Source: Brevibacillus dissolubilis (GTDB lineage Bacteria; Bacillota; Bacilli; Brevibacillales; Brevibacillaceae). From it: a stretch of 64,000 nt of DNA. Of this stretch, positions 25,431 through 34,389 are shown in pieces. The position numbers were made by a program, and so were the translations under genes. The DNA is taken from positions 62,001-126,000 of the forward strand of contig NZ_VCNA01000008.1 of the NCBI RefSeq assembly GCF_006170445.1, written 5' to 3'. Below the pieces are notes generated by a model. That model was not told the origin of the DNA. It did not search any database and worked only from the letters and a program-made list of their open reading frames with translations. Each line of letters starts with the position of its first letter. The stretch's first letter is position 1.

Positions 25431-26213
25431 ATGGGTCAAACAGGCAGGCTGGTCATTATCACCGGCGGTACGGGAGGTCTTGGAAAAGCACTGGCACGGC
25501 ATTATCTGTCCGCAGGTGATGATGTGGTGATCACCAGCCGGGATGAAACGAAGCTGCGGGCGACACAACAGGAGCTGGACGCCGGTAAAAAGCTGCATGT
25601 CTACAAACTGGACGTGACCAGCAATGAAGCGGTACGGGCTTTTGCCGCATGGATTCAGATTCGGTTCGGGTATTGTCATCTGCTGTTCAATAATGCGGGG
25701 AGCGCGGTGTTTAAGCCTTTTCTGGAAATGCGGATGGAAGAGATCAATGACACGCTGCGGGCCAATCTGGACGGATTGTTGTATGTCACCCGTGCTTTCT
25801 TGCCGATGCTGATCGCGACACCGGGCAGTCAGATCGTCAACATCGCCTCACTGGCGGGACGGGTTGCGACGGCGAAGGCAACGGTCTATGGCGCGAGTAA
25901 AGCAGCAGTGATCCGGTTTAGTGAGGCGTTACGCTATGAGCTGATCGGAACAGGCGTCTCGGTGACGTGTGTGTTGCCTGGGCCGATTGATACGCCGTTT
26001 CTCGATCAGGCGGATGCCAGCGGGACATATCGGAACAATGTTCGCAGCTATCTCCTCTCTCCTGATGTGGTGGCGAAAAAAGTGGCGCGCGGGGTGGAAC
26101 GGAAAAAACATGAGGTCGCCCTCCCCTACCGTCTGCATCTGATGTCGACAGTGTATGGCTTGTTGCCGGAATGGCTGCAGCGGCTGATTGCGCCGTTGAT
26201 GAATCGGAAATAA
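25431..26213 (+). CDS. Short-chain dehydrogenase/reductase
   Basis: 260 aa from the ATG at 25431 (CGGAGGG five bases upstream). Classical SDR: cofactor motif TGGTGGLGKALA near residue 12, NNAGSAVFKP (NNAG), catalytic Ser in QIVNIASLAGRVATAKATVYGAS, and YGASK (Tyr and Lys of the active site). The residues after beta2 (TSRDETKLR) suggest preference for NADP. Ends in a basic C-terminus (GLLPEWLQRLIAPLMNRK). Substrate unknown; single gene. Confidence 0.92.
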   Translation: MGQTGRLVIITGGTGGLGKALARHYLSAGDDVVITSRDETKLRATQQELDAGKKLHVYKLDVTSNEAVRAFAAWIQIRFGYCHLLFNNAGSAVFKPFLEMRMEEINDTLRANLDGLLYVTRAFLPMLIATPGSQIVNIASLAGRVATAKATVYGASKAAVIRFSEALRYELIGTGVSVTCVLPGPIDTPFLDQADASGTYRNNVRSYLLSPDVVAKKVARGVERKKHEVALPYRLHLMSTVYGLLPEWLQRLIAPLMNRK

Positions 26214-26235
26214 TCATGTGTAATAGATACAAATG

Positions 26236-26279
26236 GAGAACACCCTGCAAGCGATTGGCTTACGGGGTGTTCTTTTTTG
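26236..26279 (+). terminator. Terminator of the SDR gene
   Basis: GAACACCC / GGGTGTTC stem followed by TTTTTT. Confidence 0.85.
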
Positions 26280-26289
26280 ATGGACGAGA

Positions 26290-28650
26290 TTATGGAGTAA
26301 CGGGAAGCGGCGTGATATTCATCTGCATGTCATCGATGTAAACCGTACCGGAAGCATTGGCTCCAATAGCACGGATGATGGCGTAGACTCTGGCGCTTTT
26401 GGCTGCAGCTGGAATCGTGTCGCTGATCTCTAGAGAAATAGATGTATCTGGTGCGGCTGCTTTGCTGATGATTTTGCTGCCAACAAGATTGCCTTTGGCC
26501 CCTGCTGCGTCATAGAAATCAACGTACAGCTGAACGTTGCCATTTACCAGACTTTCCACATAAAACTGACCAGTCAGTTTGTATGATCGTCCTGCTTCTA
26601 CCGGGATAATCTGGGCTATGGCTGTATAGTTACCGGCGGCTGGGAGGTTGGCGATACTGATTTTTTGCGATTGGCTCCCGGCTGTGGCGTGTTGATTGGT
26701 GACACTGAAGGCTGCGGTGGAATTACCGAGGGGGAACCATCCGTTGGCGACGCCGTTGGTTCCGGTATAGGTCTCAAAGCTTGGATTGGTGACAATCTGC
26801 GGGGAAACGGTCAGGCTGATGTCGTATGGCTGTTGGTTCATGTTGCCTGCCTTGTCGCGGAAGGTACCTGCTGGAATGGTGACGGTGTACGTATGGGTCG
26901 CATCCAGCCATTGGCTTGAAGTGATGGTGAGTTGGTTCTTCTCAAGGGAGTATGTAGCTGGGATGGTCTGTCCATCTTTGCGCAGTTGGAACTTGGTCAG
27001 TTCTGTGGTGACAGAGGCGATCTCGTCAAATGTCAGGACAAGCTGGCTGCCTGGTGCTGTGCTCACCTCTTGGGACTGCGTAGAGATAGATGTGACGATG
27101 GGTGCTGTCTGATCCTGTGGTTTAGCTTTTGGGGCAAAAACAGGCAGAGTGCTGCTGGAAGGTTCAGCCACTGCGCCGGACTCGACTTGGACGGTGAGAT
27201 TTAGATTGTTGTAGCCTGTAGATTCTTCCCAGACTTGCTGGTTGGCAAACCGGATCGCGTATTCTGGACGGCTGTAGAGGTCTGGGCGGTTGGAATTCTC
27301 CAGCTTTTTATCCGGGAGATGAAGCAACAAATCGTAGGAACCGCTTGGGATATCGCTTGGGAGTCCTGCGGTGAAGCTGATGCTTTTGGTTGTGCCTGCT
27401 TGCCATGTCGTGATATCTTCTGGCAGGCGGACGATATATTCGGCTTTGGTCTCTTTATGGCGCAGGATCGCTTCTAGCAGATGCGGGTTGTGCGCGTGGG
27501 CAAAGCCGTTGTTGATCACGTCAACATTCAGGGTGAGTGGTCCACCTGGCTTGACCGTGGTTGTGGCAGACACCTTATCTAAGAGAAAGCGATAGCCCAA
27601 GCGTTTGGTCATCTCGACGTCTGCTCCGGTCTGTTTCCAATTATCGTATACGCCTGTGGTGATCGCACCGGGCTGCTCTTTGTTCATCGAGCTCCAGTGC
27701 ATCTTCGCCATCTCTGCGAGTGCTTGATCGCCAGTCGTATAGTCTTTATGGAAGGTGCCAGGCTCGCCGCTCATGATCACGGTTTTGGTATCTTCCGACA
27801 GGTATGCACGTTCCTTTTCCCGCTGTTCGAGATTATTTCGGTCATAGGTTCCCATATCGGTGGCATCTGCGATGAAAGCATCATTCATGTGGCCGATCCG
27901 AGGCAGGTCATCTTCAGAAACGAGGGCAGTAGTAGGATTGGTCTCAGCTTCAGTCTGCAGTGTCATTTTGAAAAGTGGGCGTCTTAAGACGATGGATCGA
28001 TCCTTTGGTGTGGCATCCAGTAAGGCGTCGATGATTTGTTTGGAGTTGTCGTTTACGTTTTTCGTGGTGTTGTCGACGAGGTTGTTGGTTGACGTATGCC
28101 ATTCTCCCCAGTAGCCGACGAAACCGGCTTGCCAGTGGTCGATGACATCACCGTTGGCTTGGATGTATGGCTTGATTTGATTGATGTGGGTGAGCACTTG
28201 GGTAAGCGGGGCATCCTCTTTGGATTCGTCCCCGTTATAATCGAGGTAGTAGCTGTATGTAAAACGGGGAATCAGCTTGAAGCCAGCCAAGCGGCATACT
28301 TCTAAGTCATGCTGGAGTTCGTCGAGGACGGATTGTGGCAGGGCGGTGTTCTTGTAGCGGTAGAGCAGATAATACTTGCGGACAAGGGTGACCTTCTCTT
28401 CTTTTCTCCATTCGAGCAGCTGGTTCAGGTTGAGTGGTGGGGCTGGGGTGTTGGTTGAGTAGATCGGGCTGACGGTCTTGAACCAACCGCGCTCTGGATT
28501 GGGAAAAGGGGCTGTGTCTTCGGTAGCCAAGCTGGGTACAGGTGCGATTGGTTCTGCGGCCCATGCCTGCTGGGCTGGAATAGCAGGCCATGGTGCAGCG
28601 AGCAAAGCGAATGCGGTTGAGACGGTTAGAAATCTAGTAATGGTTTTCAA
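26290..28650 (-). CDS. Secreted DUF4874/DUF4832 protein with Ig-like and carbohydrate-binding-like domains
   Basis: 786 aa from a TTG at 28650, eight bases after AAAAGGAG; this start gives a clean signal peptide (MKTITRFLTVSTAFALLAAP... AWA-AEP). Residues about 45-220 match DUF4874 (NPERGWFKTVSPI, KLIPRFTYSYYLDYNG, HWQAGFVGYWGEWHTSTN), and about 225-490 DUF4832 (RRPLFKM, LGYRFLLDKVSATTTVKPGG). The segment around 520-610 is a bacterial Ig-like domain (IVTSISTQ... LTFDEIASVTTELTKF) and the last 160 residues a jelly-roll module like CBM domains (VTNPSFETYTGTNGVANGWF). Probably a secreted polysaccharide-active protein; enzymatic activity unproven for the family. Single gene. Confidence 0.85.
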   Translation of the reverse strand: MKTITRFLTVSTAFALLAAPWPAIPAQQAWAAEPIAPVPSLATEDTAPFPNPERGWFKTVSPIYSTNTPAPPLNLNQLLEWRKEEKVTLVRKYYLLYRYKNTALPQSVLDELQHDLEVCRLAGFKLIPRFTYSYYLDYNGDESKEDAPLTQVLTHINQIKPYIQANGDVIDHWQAGFVGYWGEWHTSTNNLVDNTTKNVNDNSKQIIDALLDATPKDRSIVLRRPLFKMTLQTEAETNPTTALVSEDDLPRIGHMNDAFIADATDMGTYDRNNLEQREKERAYLSEDTKTVIMSGEPGTFHKDYTTGDQALAEMAKMHWSSMNKEQPGAITTGVYDNWKQTGADVEMTKRLGYRFLLDKVSATTTVKPGGPLTLNVDVINNGFAHAHNPHLLEAILRHKETKAEYIVRLPEDITTWQAGTTKSISFTAGLPSDIPSGSYDLLLHLPDKKLENSNRPDLYSRPEYAIRFANQQVWEESTGYNNLNLTVQVESGAVAEPSSSTLPVFAPKAKPQDQTAPIVTSISTQSQEVSTAPGSQLVLTFDEIASVTTELTKFQLRKDGQTIPATYSLEKNQLTITSSQWLDATHTYTVTIPAGTFRDKAGNMNQQPYDISLTVSPQIVTNPSFETYTGTNGVANGWFPLGNSTAAFSVTNQHATAGSQSQKISIANLPAAGNYTAIAQIIPVEAGRSYKLTGQFYVESLVNGNVQLYVDFYDAAGAKGNLVGSKIISKAAAPDTSISLEISDTIPAAAKSARVYAIIRAIGANASGTVYIDDMQMNITPLPVTP

Positions 28651-28721
28651 ATAAATCACTCCTTTTTTACTTATTTCGGAAGAGGTTATATTTTGCATTA
28701 ACATTTTTTAAATAAATTAAG

Positions 28722-28759
28722 AAAGTCCAGTCTGCGTTTGTTCACAGACTGGACTTTTT
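28722..28759 (-). terminator. Terminator downstream of the transporter operon (EamA)
   Basis: AAAGTCCAGTCTG / CAGACTGGACTTT perfect 13-bp stem with ten-base loop. Confidence 0.85.
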
Positions 28760-28790
28760 ATGATTTCGATCTGAAACACACGGTTTCGGG

Positions 28791-29711
28791 TTACGCTGTG
28801 GTAGATTCCTCTGTCACGACCTTAGTCTCCTCCACCTTCTGCTTCGGCTTGCGGTTGGCGAAGTAGACACCACTTAAGATCAGCACCAGTCCTGTCAACA
28901 AGCTCCAGTGCAGTTCCTCTCCAAGCAAAGAGTATCCCCAGAGAATCGCGGTCACCGGTACCAGATACGTCACCGTGCTGGCAAACTCCGGCGAGCCTTG
29001 GACGATCAGATAGGAATACAGGATATAGGCCACACCTGAGCCGAAGACGCCGAGTCCGACAAGTGTAGCGAGGTTATGCCAAGATGTAAGCGCCGTCCAT
29101 GTGATCGGCTCGAACATGAACGAGATGATCCCGCTGACGATCAGACCGGCGATCAGGGTGCCAAATGCCATTTGATAGGAATTGATGTCCTTGAGATACC
29201 GCTTGAACATCTGTGCAGAGATCCCATAGCAGAGTGTCGCCGCGACCATCCCTAGGAAGCCATACAGATCGACCGAGATGATACTCTCCGGGTTAACATC
29301 CAACAGGACAACCAGCCCGACGAACCCAATCGCCATCCCCATCCATTGATTCCGCGTCGATCTAGCCCCGAAAAAGCTCAATCCAATCACCATCGTCCAC
29401 AGTGGTGTCGTCGCATTAAGCACAGAGGCCATGCTGCTGGTCAGCTTAATCTCACTCGCACCGATCAGCGCCCATGGTACAGCCGTATTCAGCATCCCGC
29501 CAATCAGCATCGGAACCCACGGGATCTGGCGCAATCCAAGCGGCTTACGCATCACGAGAACAATCACCATGACCGTTAAGAGGCCAAAACAGGAACGTAA
29601 AAAAGCAATCGACCACGGCCCAAAATCACCTAACAAGATTTTGATAAAAAAGAACGATCCGCCCCAAATCAAGCTAAGCAGGATCAGGGCTGCATACAGC
29701 ATACGTGGCAA
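28791..29711 (-). CDS. EamA-family (DMT) transporter
   Basis: 306 aa from a TTG six bases after GAAGGG. Ten predicted transmembrane helices in two EamA repeats (LLSLIWGGSFFFIKILLGDF at the start; YGFLGMVAATLCYGISAQMF in the second half; LGEELHWSLLTGLVLILSGV near the end). The C-terminal tail is hydrophilic and Lys/Glu/Thr-rich. DMT proteins export amino acids, drugs or other metabolites. Second gene of an operon with the MFS protein at 29735, 23 bases apart. Confidence 0.9.
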   Translation of the reverse strand: MPRMLYAALILLSLIWGGSFFFIKILLGDFGPWSIAFLRSCFGLLTVMVIVLVMRKPLGLRQIPWVPMLIGGMLNTAVPWALIGASEIKLTSSMASVLNATTPLWTMVIGLSFFGARSTRNQWMGMAIGFVGLVVLLDVNPESIISVDLYGFLGMVAATLCYGISAQMFKRYLKDINSYQMAFGTLIAGLIVSGIISFMFEPITWTALTSWHNLATLVGLGVFGSGVAYILYSYLIVQGSPEFASTVTYLVPVTAILWGYSLLGEELHWSLLTGLVLILSGVYFANRKPKQKVEETKVVTEESTTA

Positions 29712-29734
29712 GGTAAACCCTTCTTTCTATCGGA

Positions 29735-30967
29735 TTAAATAGCTTTGGATGGTGTAACGTCTTCCTCCTGCTCCTCTCCCATCTGACGCGAGGCCAAGAG
29801 CCATACCGTACCGGTCAAGACCCCCCAGAAGCCCAGTCCCCAAGCAACGGGCGAGCTGCCAAACATCTCCGCGATATATCCCACCAACAGCGTACTGAGT
29901 GAGTACATCCCCATCGTCAACATCTCTCTCACTGAGAACAGGCGGGCGATATAAGCCGGATCAGCAATCCGCTGCAGCTGCGTCACGGTAAAAATAATCG
30001 TCGAGAAGGAAAAAAACGCGAGCAAAAACGCACTAACCCCCACCCAGACAAGTGAGTCCGTATGAAACTGCGTCACGACCACCACACCGAACAGGATCAC
30101 CGCCAGTCCCAGCAGTCGGTTCTGTGTCCGGGGCAAAAAGCGGTCTGCATACCGTCCCACCGCATAGCCCGCCAACACTCCACCAAGGCCGAGCGGGATA
30201 TCGAGAATCCCGAATACATAGAGCGGCTGCTTTTGTTCCTGCAGGATAAAAAACATCAGCAAGGTGTATTGCGCACCACAGACGCGCTCGGCCATCTGCA
30301 GGACGAGGATACGGCGAAGCTTGACGTGGCTGGCCACATAGTGAAAGCCCATCCGCAGCCGGGTCATGAAGGCGTCCGTCACTTTGTCCGTCTGCTCCAC
30401 CTTGAGCGCCGGCAGTCCCAATAGCAGCATCACGGAGAGCAGATAGCACCCGGCGTCGATCAGGAAGTTCATCCGGTACGAGAACATCGACACTAGGAAC
30501 GTGGCAATCCCCTGCCCGATGATGATCATCAGCGAATTGGTTCCCTGCAAGAGCGAGTTGGCCTGCAAACGCTGGTCATTCGGCACGGTCTCCACGATCA
30601 CAACCTGCATCGCCGGAGTGAAAAAGGCGGTGGCGATGTTGAACAGCACGATCAACAGAAACGCAAGCCACAACAGATCCACATCCGTGACGAAAAAAAA
30701 CAGGCTGACCAACAGACCGCGCAGGATATTGACAATCACCATCACCTTGCGCTTATCCAGCTTTTCGATGACGGCTCCCGAAAACGAGCTGGTCAACACA
30801 TAGGGAACCAGACGAAGTACGGTCGCCGCCGCGAATGTCAACCCGCTCCCGCTCAAATCATGCATCAGCCCAATCGTGGCGATAAAGGTAAACTCATTAC
30901 CGAGCAGGTGGACGAGGTTGGCTAAATAGAGCCGGCGAAAAACAGGAAGCTTGAATAATGCCGACAT
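29735..30967 (-). CDS. MFS transporter
   Basis: 410 aa, about twelve transmembrane segments; FSGAVIEKLDKRKVMVIVNI is the loop 2-3 signature, VPNDQRLQANSLLQGTNSLM is typical of enterobactin-exporter/MFS_3-like permeases, and the C-terminus is acidic (MGEEQEEDVTPSKAI). AGAGGA lies nine bases before the ATG. It is the first gene of a two-gene operon with the EamA transporter. Two terminator-like hairpins on the same strand lie between it and codY, so it is not in the codY transcript. Substrate unknown. Confidence 0.88.
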   Translation of the reverse strand: MSALFKLPVFRRLYLANLVHLLGNEFTFIATIGLMHDLSGSGLTFAAATVLRLVPYVLTSSFSGAVIEKLDKRKVMVIVNILRGLLVSLFFFVTDVDLLWLAFLLIVLFNIATAFFTPAMQVVIVETVPNDQRLQANSLLQGTNSLMIIIGQGIATFLVSMFSYRMNFLIDAGCYLLSVMLLLGLPALKVEQTDKVTDAFMTRLRMGFHYVASHVKLRRILVLQMAERVCGAQYTLLMFFILQEQKQPLYVFGILDIPLGLGGVLAGYAVGRYADRFLPRTQNRLLGLAVILFGVVVVTQFHTDSLVWVGVSAFLLAFFSFSTIIFTVTQLQRIADPAYIARLFSVREMLTMGMYSLSTLLVGYIAEMFGSSPVAWGLGFWGVLTGTVWLLASRQMGEEQEEDVTPSKAI

Positions 30968-31049
30968 GGTGTTGGTTCCTCTTCTCTCTTTTTAATTTTC
31001 AATCATATTGTATCATTCATTGTACCATGGAAAATTGCGATCTTATTCG

Positions 31050-31082
31050 AAAAAAAATACCGCAGTCTGGGGTAGACTGCGG
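31050..31082 (-). terminator. Second terminator-like hairpin between codY and the MFS gene
   Basis: CCGCAGTC / GACTGCGG perfect 8-bp stem followed by TATTTTTTTT on the minus strand, about 85 bases before the MFS start and 70 bases after codY's own terminator. May be a tandem terminator or an attenuator for the transporter operon. Confidence 0.7.
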
Positions 31083-31149
31083 TGAGTGTGCTCTCATGTA
31101 CAGTTTATGGCACTACGGAACCATTCATGATAACGGTTTTGCCTCACAC

Positions 31150-31181
31150 AAAAAAGCAGGCTCCCCCGCCATGGGAACCTG
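31150..31181 (-). terminator. Terminator of codY
   Basis: CAGGTTCCC / GGGAGCCTG stem with CTTTTTTG on the minus strand. Confidence 0.75.
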
Positions 31182-31251
31182 TTTTCTCCGTCTGTTACAG
31201 ACGATGCACGCCATTTTTACTGCTGATGGTGACAAGGGTACTGCGTATTGG

Positions 31252-32028
31252 TTACGACGTTTTCCACTTTTGCAGTTCAGAGTGGAATTTGTCGTTCAAC
31301 ACCTTGATGTACGTACCTTTCATCCCGAGGGAACGGGACTCAAGCACACCCGCACTGGCGAGCTTGCGCAGTGCGTTGACGATCACAGAACGGGTCAGGC
31401 CGGCTTGATCAGCCAGTTGGCTTGCGACGAGCAGACCTTCCTTGGCATCCAATTGCTCCATGATTTTTTCGATCGCGATCTGTTCGCTGTAGGAAAGCGA
31501 GGAAAGCGCGATTTTGGCAAAGGTTTTGTCGCGGACTTCGTTTTCGATCTGCTCCGTGCGGTGACGGACGATTTTCATACCGATCACAGTTGCGCCGATC
31601 TCAGCAAGAATCAAGTCTTCCGTCTCGAAGTTGCCGAATGCACGGAGCAAGACGAGGGAACCAAGACGGCTGCCGCCTGCGATGATCGGAACGATGGTGG
31701 TCATCATCTGCGGGAACAGATTGACCCACTCGCCAGGTACCATGGAGTATCGGCTTTGGATGTTTTCATTCGCCACGGAATAGTTGACTTCAAGCAGCTT
31801 GGTGTTATAATCCTCCGGCAAGAAGCTTGTGAAACGGCTTGTATCCTGAATGCTGAACTCCTGGGCGAACCCACTGCCGAGAATGGTTCCGTCGGCGGTG
31901 ATGATATGGACATTACATACAACTACCTCAGAGAGCAGTTTTGCAATATCTTGATACGTTACCCCGCTGCCACCCATTGTACGTTGCAACATAGCATTGA
32001 TTCGTCTTGTTTTCTCTAATAAGTTCAT
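31252..32028 (-). CDS. codY: GTP-sensing global regulator CodY
   Basis: 258 aa, the family's usual size. The N-terminal GAF domain (MNLLEKTRRINAMLQRT; ILGSGFAQEFSIQDTSRFTS) senses branched-chain amino acids, the middle region GTP, and the C-terminal winged helix (EGLLVASQLADQAGLTRSVI, NALRKLASAGVLESRSLGMK) binds DNA. CodY represses adaptation genes in rich medium and controls entry into sporulation. In Bacillus it lies in codV-clpQ-clpY-codY; here it is monocistronic between a transporter operon and a truncated hemoglobin. A near-consensus CodY box lies at 18882. GGAGGAGG is ten bases before the ATG. Confidence 0.98.
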   Translation of the reverse strand: MNLLEKTRRINAMLQRTMGGSGVTYQDIAKLLSEVVVCNVHIITADGTILGSGFAQEFSIQDTSRFTSFLPEDYNTKLLEVNYSVANENIQSRYSMVPGEWVNLFPQMMTTIVPIIAGGSRLGSLVLLRAFGNFETEDLILAEIGATVIGMKIVRHRTEQIENEVRDKTFAKIALSSLSYSEQIAIEKIMEQLDAKEGLLVASQLADQAGLTRSVIVNALRKLASAGVLESRSLGMKGTYIKVLNDKFHSELQKWKTS

Positions 32029-32201
32029 AGTTAAAATTCCTCCTCCAAATGTTTCATGCTCACAGTATTGTCTGAAAAATATGGACTGATACCTCGGAAT
32101 GGAAAAATTTTTACAGAAATTTTTTTGTGAGTAGAATCACAGTTGGAATGGTATTGTATCGGGTAGAATGGGAATACCAAACCAATTAGGAGGAATTACA
32201 T

Positions 32202-32561
32202 ATGGAACAGACTTTATTCGAACAATTCGGTGGCAAAGAAGGAATCAGCAGTGTGGTAAAAGCGTTTTATGACCGTGTGCTCGCAGATGACCACGTCAAC
32301 CACTTCTTCGCTAACACCGACATGGAGAAGCAAATCCGTCACCAATCCCTGTTCATCAGCTGGGCTCTGGGTGGCCCGAACCAATACACCGGCCTCAGCA
32401 TGGAAAAAGCACATGAAGGCATGAACCTGCAGGAGAGCCACTTCATGGCGATTGCCGGACATCTGGGTGCTGCTCTAAGTGACGCAGGGGCGACCCAAGA
32501 GCAGATCGGTCAAGTGGTAGAGAAGCTCTTGACGTTGAAGGATGCTATTTTGCATAAATAA
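32202..32561 (+). CDS. Group I truncated hemoglobin (TrHbN/GlbN type)
   Basis: 119 aa, single 2-on-2 globin. TLFEQFGGKEGISSVVKAFYDRVLAD is the family N-terminus, the B/E-helix region includes FFANTDMEKQIRHQSLFISWALGGP, and the proximal (F8) His lies in QESHFMAIAGHLGAAL. Truncated globins bind O2 or NO, often detoxifying NO. TAGGAGGA lies seven bases before the ATG. Single gene, divergent from codY, ended by the hairpin at 32603. Confidence 0.95.
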   Translation: MEQTLFEQFGGKEGISSVVKAFYDRVLADDHVNHFFANTDMEKQIRHQSLFISWALGGPNQYTGLSMEKAHEGMNLQESHFMAIAGHLGAALSDAGATQEQIGQVVEKLLTLKDAILHK

Positions 32562-32602
32562 GAGCGTTCAGAACGTCTTCCTGCTTCTGAATGAAACATA
32601 AG

Positions 32603-32669
32603 AAAACACCGTCTGCCCTCTCTCGTGGATCCATGAACAGATCCCTTGATGAGTGCGACGGTGTTTTTT
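32603..32669 (+). terminator. Terminator of the truncated hemoglobin gene
   Basis: AAAACACCGTC / GACGGTGTTTT stem enclosing a large loop, then a T-run; also A-rich on the other side, so it may serve spo0M too. Confidence 0.8.
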
Positions 32670-32715
32670 GCTATTTGTCTGCTATGGATTCGCCTCTGTG
32701 TCTGCTTAATGCTGC

Positions 32716-33492
32716 TTAGCGGATATTCTTATCGATGGTGTTCAGCAGGATCTGCTCGATCTCTCTGGTGGATGGTGGATTTGTGAGATCGGTGAAGCGG
32801 ATGCGGGCATAGCGCTCATCCAGATCAAATGCTTCACTTAACAGACCATGGAAGCCGCGTGCGCGTTTGTCCAGCTGGAGCAGGACTTCCAATTCATTTT
32901 CGCTGAGGTAGAAGATGACCTCCAGCTCTTCGAGACGGTCTCTGTATTTGCCTTTTGGACGGAACTCGAATTCTTGGATGAATGGATAGTTGCGCCCGAG
33001 ATAGTGGTTGTACTCGCAGTCTACCTTGTAGATCTGGAAGTCCAGATTGCCGAGCGCCGTCAGGATTTGGGTCATCAGCGGGTGCGGCTTCACATTGATA
33101 AAATCAGAATCACCTGGGTCCATCGCTACCTTGATATCAAGACCGGTACGCAGGTAGACTGGCTGGCGTCCCATCGTGAGCGGTGTGTCATATGGGAGCT
33201 TGAAAGAAAACGGAACGACTCTGTTTTCTTTTGGCTTGATCACGAAGCTGTCGGTGACACGGTGCTTGAGCAGCAGGCACTCCTCTTTATACTTGGTATC
33301 GTTGGATTCACGTTCGTAGTAAGTGACAACGTACATATAGATTTCGTCGATATTTTGCTCAACATCACCGCCGAAAATATGCACTTCCCCAGAAATCTCG
33401 TCACCTGGCATTACTTCATCCTTGAACAGACGTGCATCTACTTTCGCCGAGCCGATTCCGACACTGGCTAACATCTTCTTAAACATCGACAT
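32716..33492 (-). CDS. spo0M: Sporulation control protein Spo0M
   Basis: 258 aa from ATG 33492 (AAAGGAG nine bases upstream), identical in length to the B. subtilis protein as I recall it. Arrestin-like Spo0M fold: MFKKMLASVGIGSAKVDARL, VMPGDEISGEVHIFGGDVEQ, TPLTMGRQPVYLRTGLDIKV and MDPGDSDFINVKPHPLMTQI. In B. subtilis Spo0M influences sporulation and cell division or shape. It is the third gene of an operon ytrH-ytrI-spo0M, only 22 bases after ytrI, which places it with SigE-type sporulation genes. Confidence 0.95.
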   Translation of the reverse strand: MSMFKKMLASVGIGSAKVDARLFKDEVMPGDEISGEVHIFGGDVEQNIDEIYMYVVTYYERESNDTKYKEECLLLKHRVTDSFVIKPKENRVVPFSFKLPYDTPLTMGRQPVYLRTGLDIKVAMDPGDSDFINVKPHPLMTQILTALGNLDFQIYKVDCEYNHYLGRNYPFIQEFEFRPKGKYRDRLEELEVIFYLSENELEVLLQLDKRARGFHGLLSEAFDLDERYARIRFTDLTNPPSTREIEQILLNTIDKNIR

Positions 33493-33514
33493 AGGGTAAC
33501 GCTCCTTTGTACAA

Positions 33515-34078
33515 TCAGGTATAAGTATGATTACGAGTATTAATACGAGCGATCTGCTCATTTGGTTTCATGATTTTTCCGACCGCATTTTCGATCTCGA
33601 CGGTCACGAACAGATGCAGGGTACGGGAGATGACCAGCGTTTTGATGCGTACCTCCACCATTTTTCCTTCTACAATATATTCCCTGCGTCTGAGCATTTC
33701 ATGAAGGACGCCGTGCACCTCTGCCACTTGATCTGTTTTTTTGCCTTTGATCACACCGAGGTCTTTTTCCAGATGACGGACGACCTCTGTCTCGATGAAG
33801 GCGTTAGGCTTGGGATCGAGGATGGTGACTTTGATCTCCTCGATCGTCAGGTCTTGACGTTTGCGGGCCACTTTTTGTGATTGCTTGAGATTGTCGATAT
33901 CTTCGAGCAGCCGTTCGTTGAGCAGGTACAGGTTGCGGTTCTCCAGCATCAGTTCTTCCATCTCTTTGCCATACAGGAACAAAAACAGCACGCCCCCCGC
34001 GAACGCACCGAACACAAACAGGATGATGTAGCGCGTCCACTTGCCCCATCTGCCGGGCTTGGCTGTAAGCTCGCTCAT
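33515..34078 (-). CDS. ytrI: Sporulation membrane protein YtrI
   Basis: 187 aa. One transmembrane helix near the N-terminus (YIILFVFGAFAGGVLFLFLY, residues 17-36), then a coiled coil (ENRNLYLLNERLLEDIDNLK) and a C-terminal alpha/beta domain (VTILDPKPNAFIETEVVRHL; RREYIVEGKMVEVRIKTLVI). YtrI, with YtrH, is needed for efficient sporulation in B. subtilis and is made in the mother cell. Start codon overlaps the ytrH stop by one base (TGATG), so translation is coupled. Confidence 0.9.
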   Translation of the reverse strand: MSELTAKPGRWGKWTRYIILFVFGAFAGGVLFLFLYGKEMEELMLENRNLYLLNERLLEDIDNLKQSQKVARKRQDLTIEEIKVTILDPKPNAFIETEVVRHLEKDLGVIKGKKTDQVAEVHGVLHEMLRRREYIVEGKMVEVRIKTLVISRTLHLFVTVEIENAVGKIMKPNEQIARINTRNHTYT

Positions 34079-34389
34079 CAGCCGCGCCCCGCTACCAGCC
34101 AGTGGATCGAGATCGTTCCCATATGTGCACCGACAAAGGCGGTCAGGATCATGATCAGCTGTTTGAGTACGGGAGAAAAGTTGCCGACAAACAATTTTTC
34201 AATCTGCAAAAAAGAATCAAACGTGCCGCCCAGCGCTCCGACCAATCCCCAGATTTTGAGCTGCATCGCCAATTCCCCCATCGCCACCAATGGCGCCCGA
34301 TCGGTCAAAAACGCACCGATGCCTCCAGAGATCGAGCCGCCGATGACGATGCCGTACGCAATAAAAAACGTAAGGATAACTTGTGACAC
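34078..34389 (-). CDS. ytrH: Sporulation protein YtrH
   Basis: 103 aa from a GTG at 34389, nine bases after AAGAGGGG; an in-frame ATG further up lacks a ribosome site. Three hydrophobic segments: VILTFFIAYGIVIGGSISGG, LKIWGLVGALGGTFDS, and LIMILTAFVGAHMGTISIHW. The family pattern GGSISGGIGAFLTDR is clear. Mother-cell sporulation membrane protein, first gene of ytrH-ytrI-spo0M. The GTG start sits inside a perfect 17-base palindrome (34382-34398). Confidence 0.9.
   Translation of the reverse strand: MSQVILTFFIAYGIVIGGSISGGIGAFLTDRAPLVAMGELAMQLKIWGLVGALGGTFDSFLQIEKLFVGNFSPVLKQLIMILTAFVGAHMGTISIHWLVAGRG

Noticed and set aside
30958-32019. 353-aa plus-strand ORF
   Set aside because: Opposite codY and its terminators; shadow frame.
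32090-32135. CodY autoregulatory box upstream of codY
   Set aside because: The AT-rich palindrome-like stretch has at least four mismatches to AATTTTCwGAAAATT at the best alignment.
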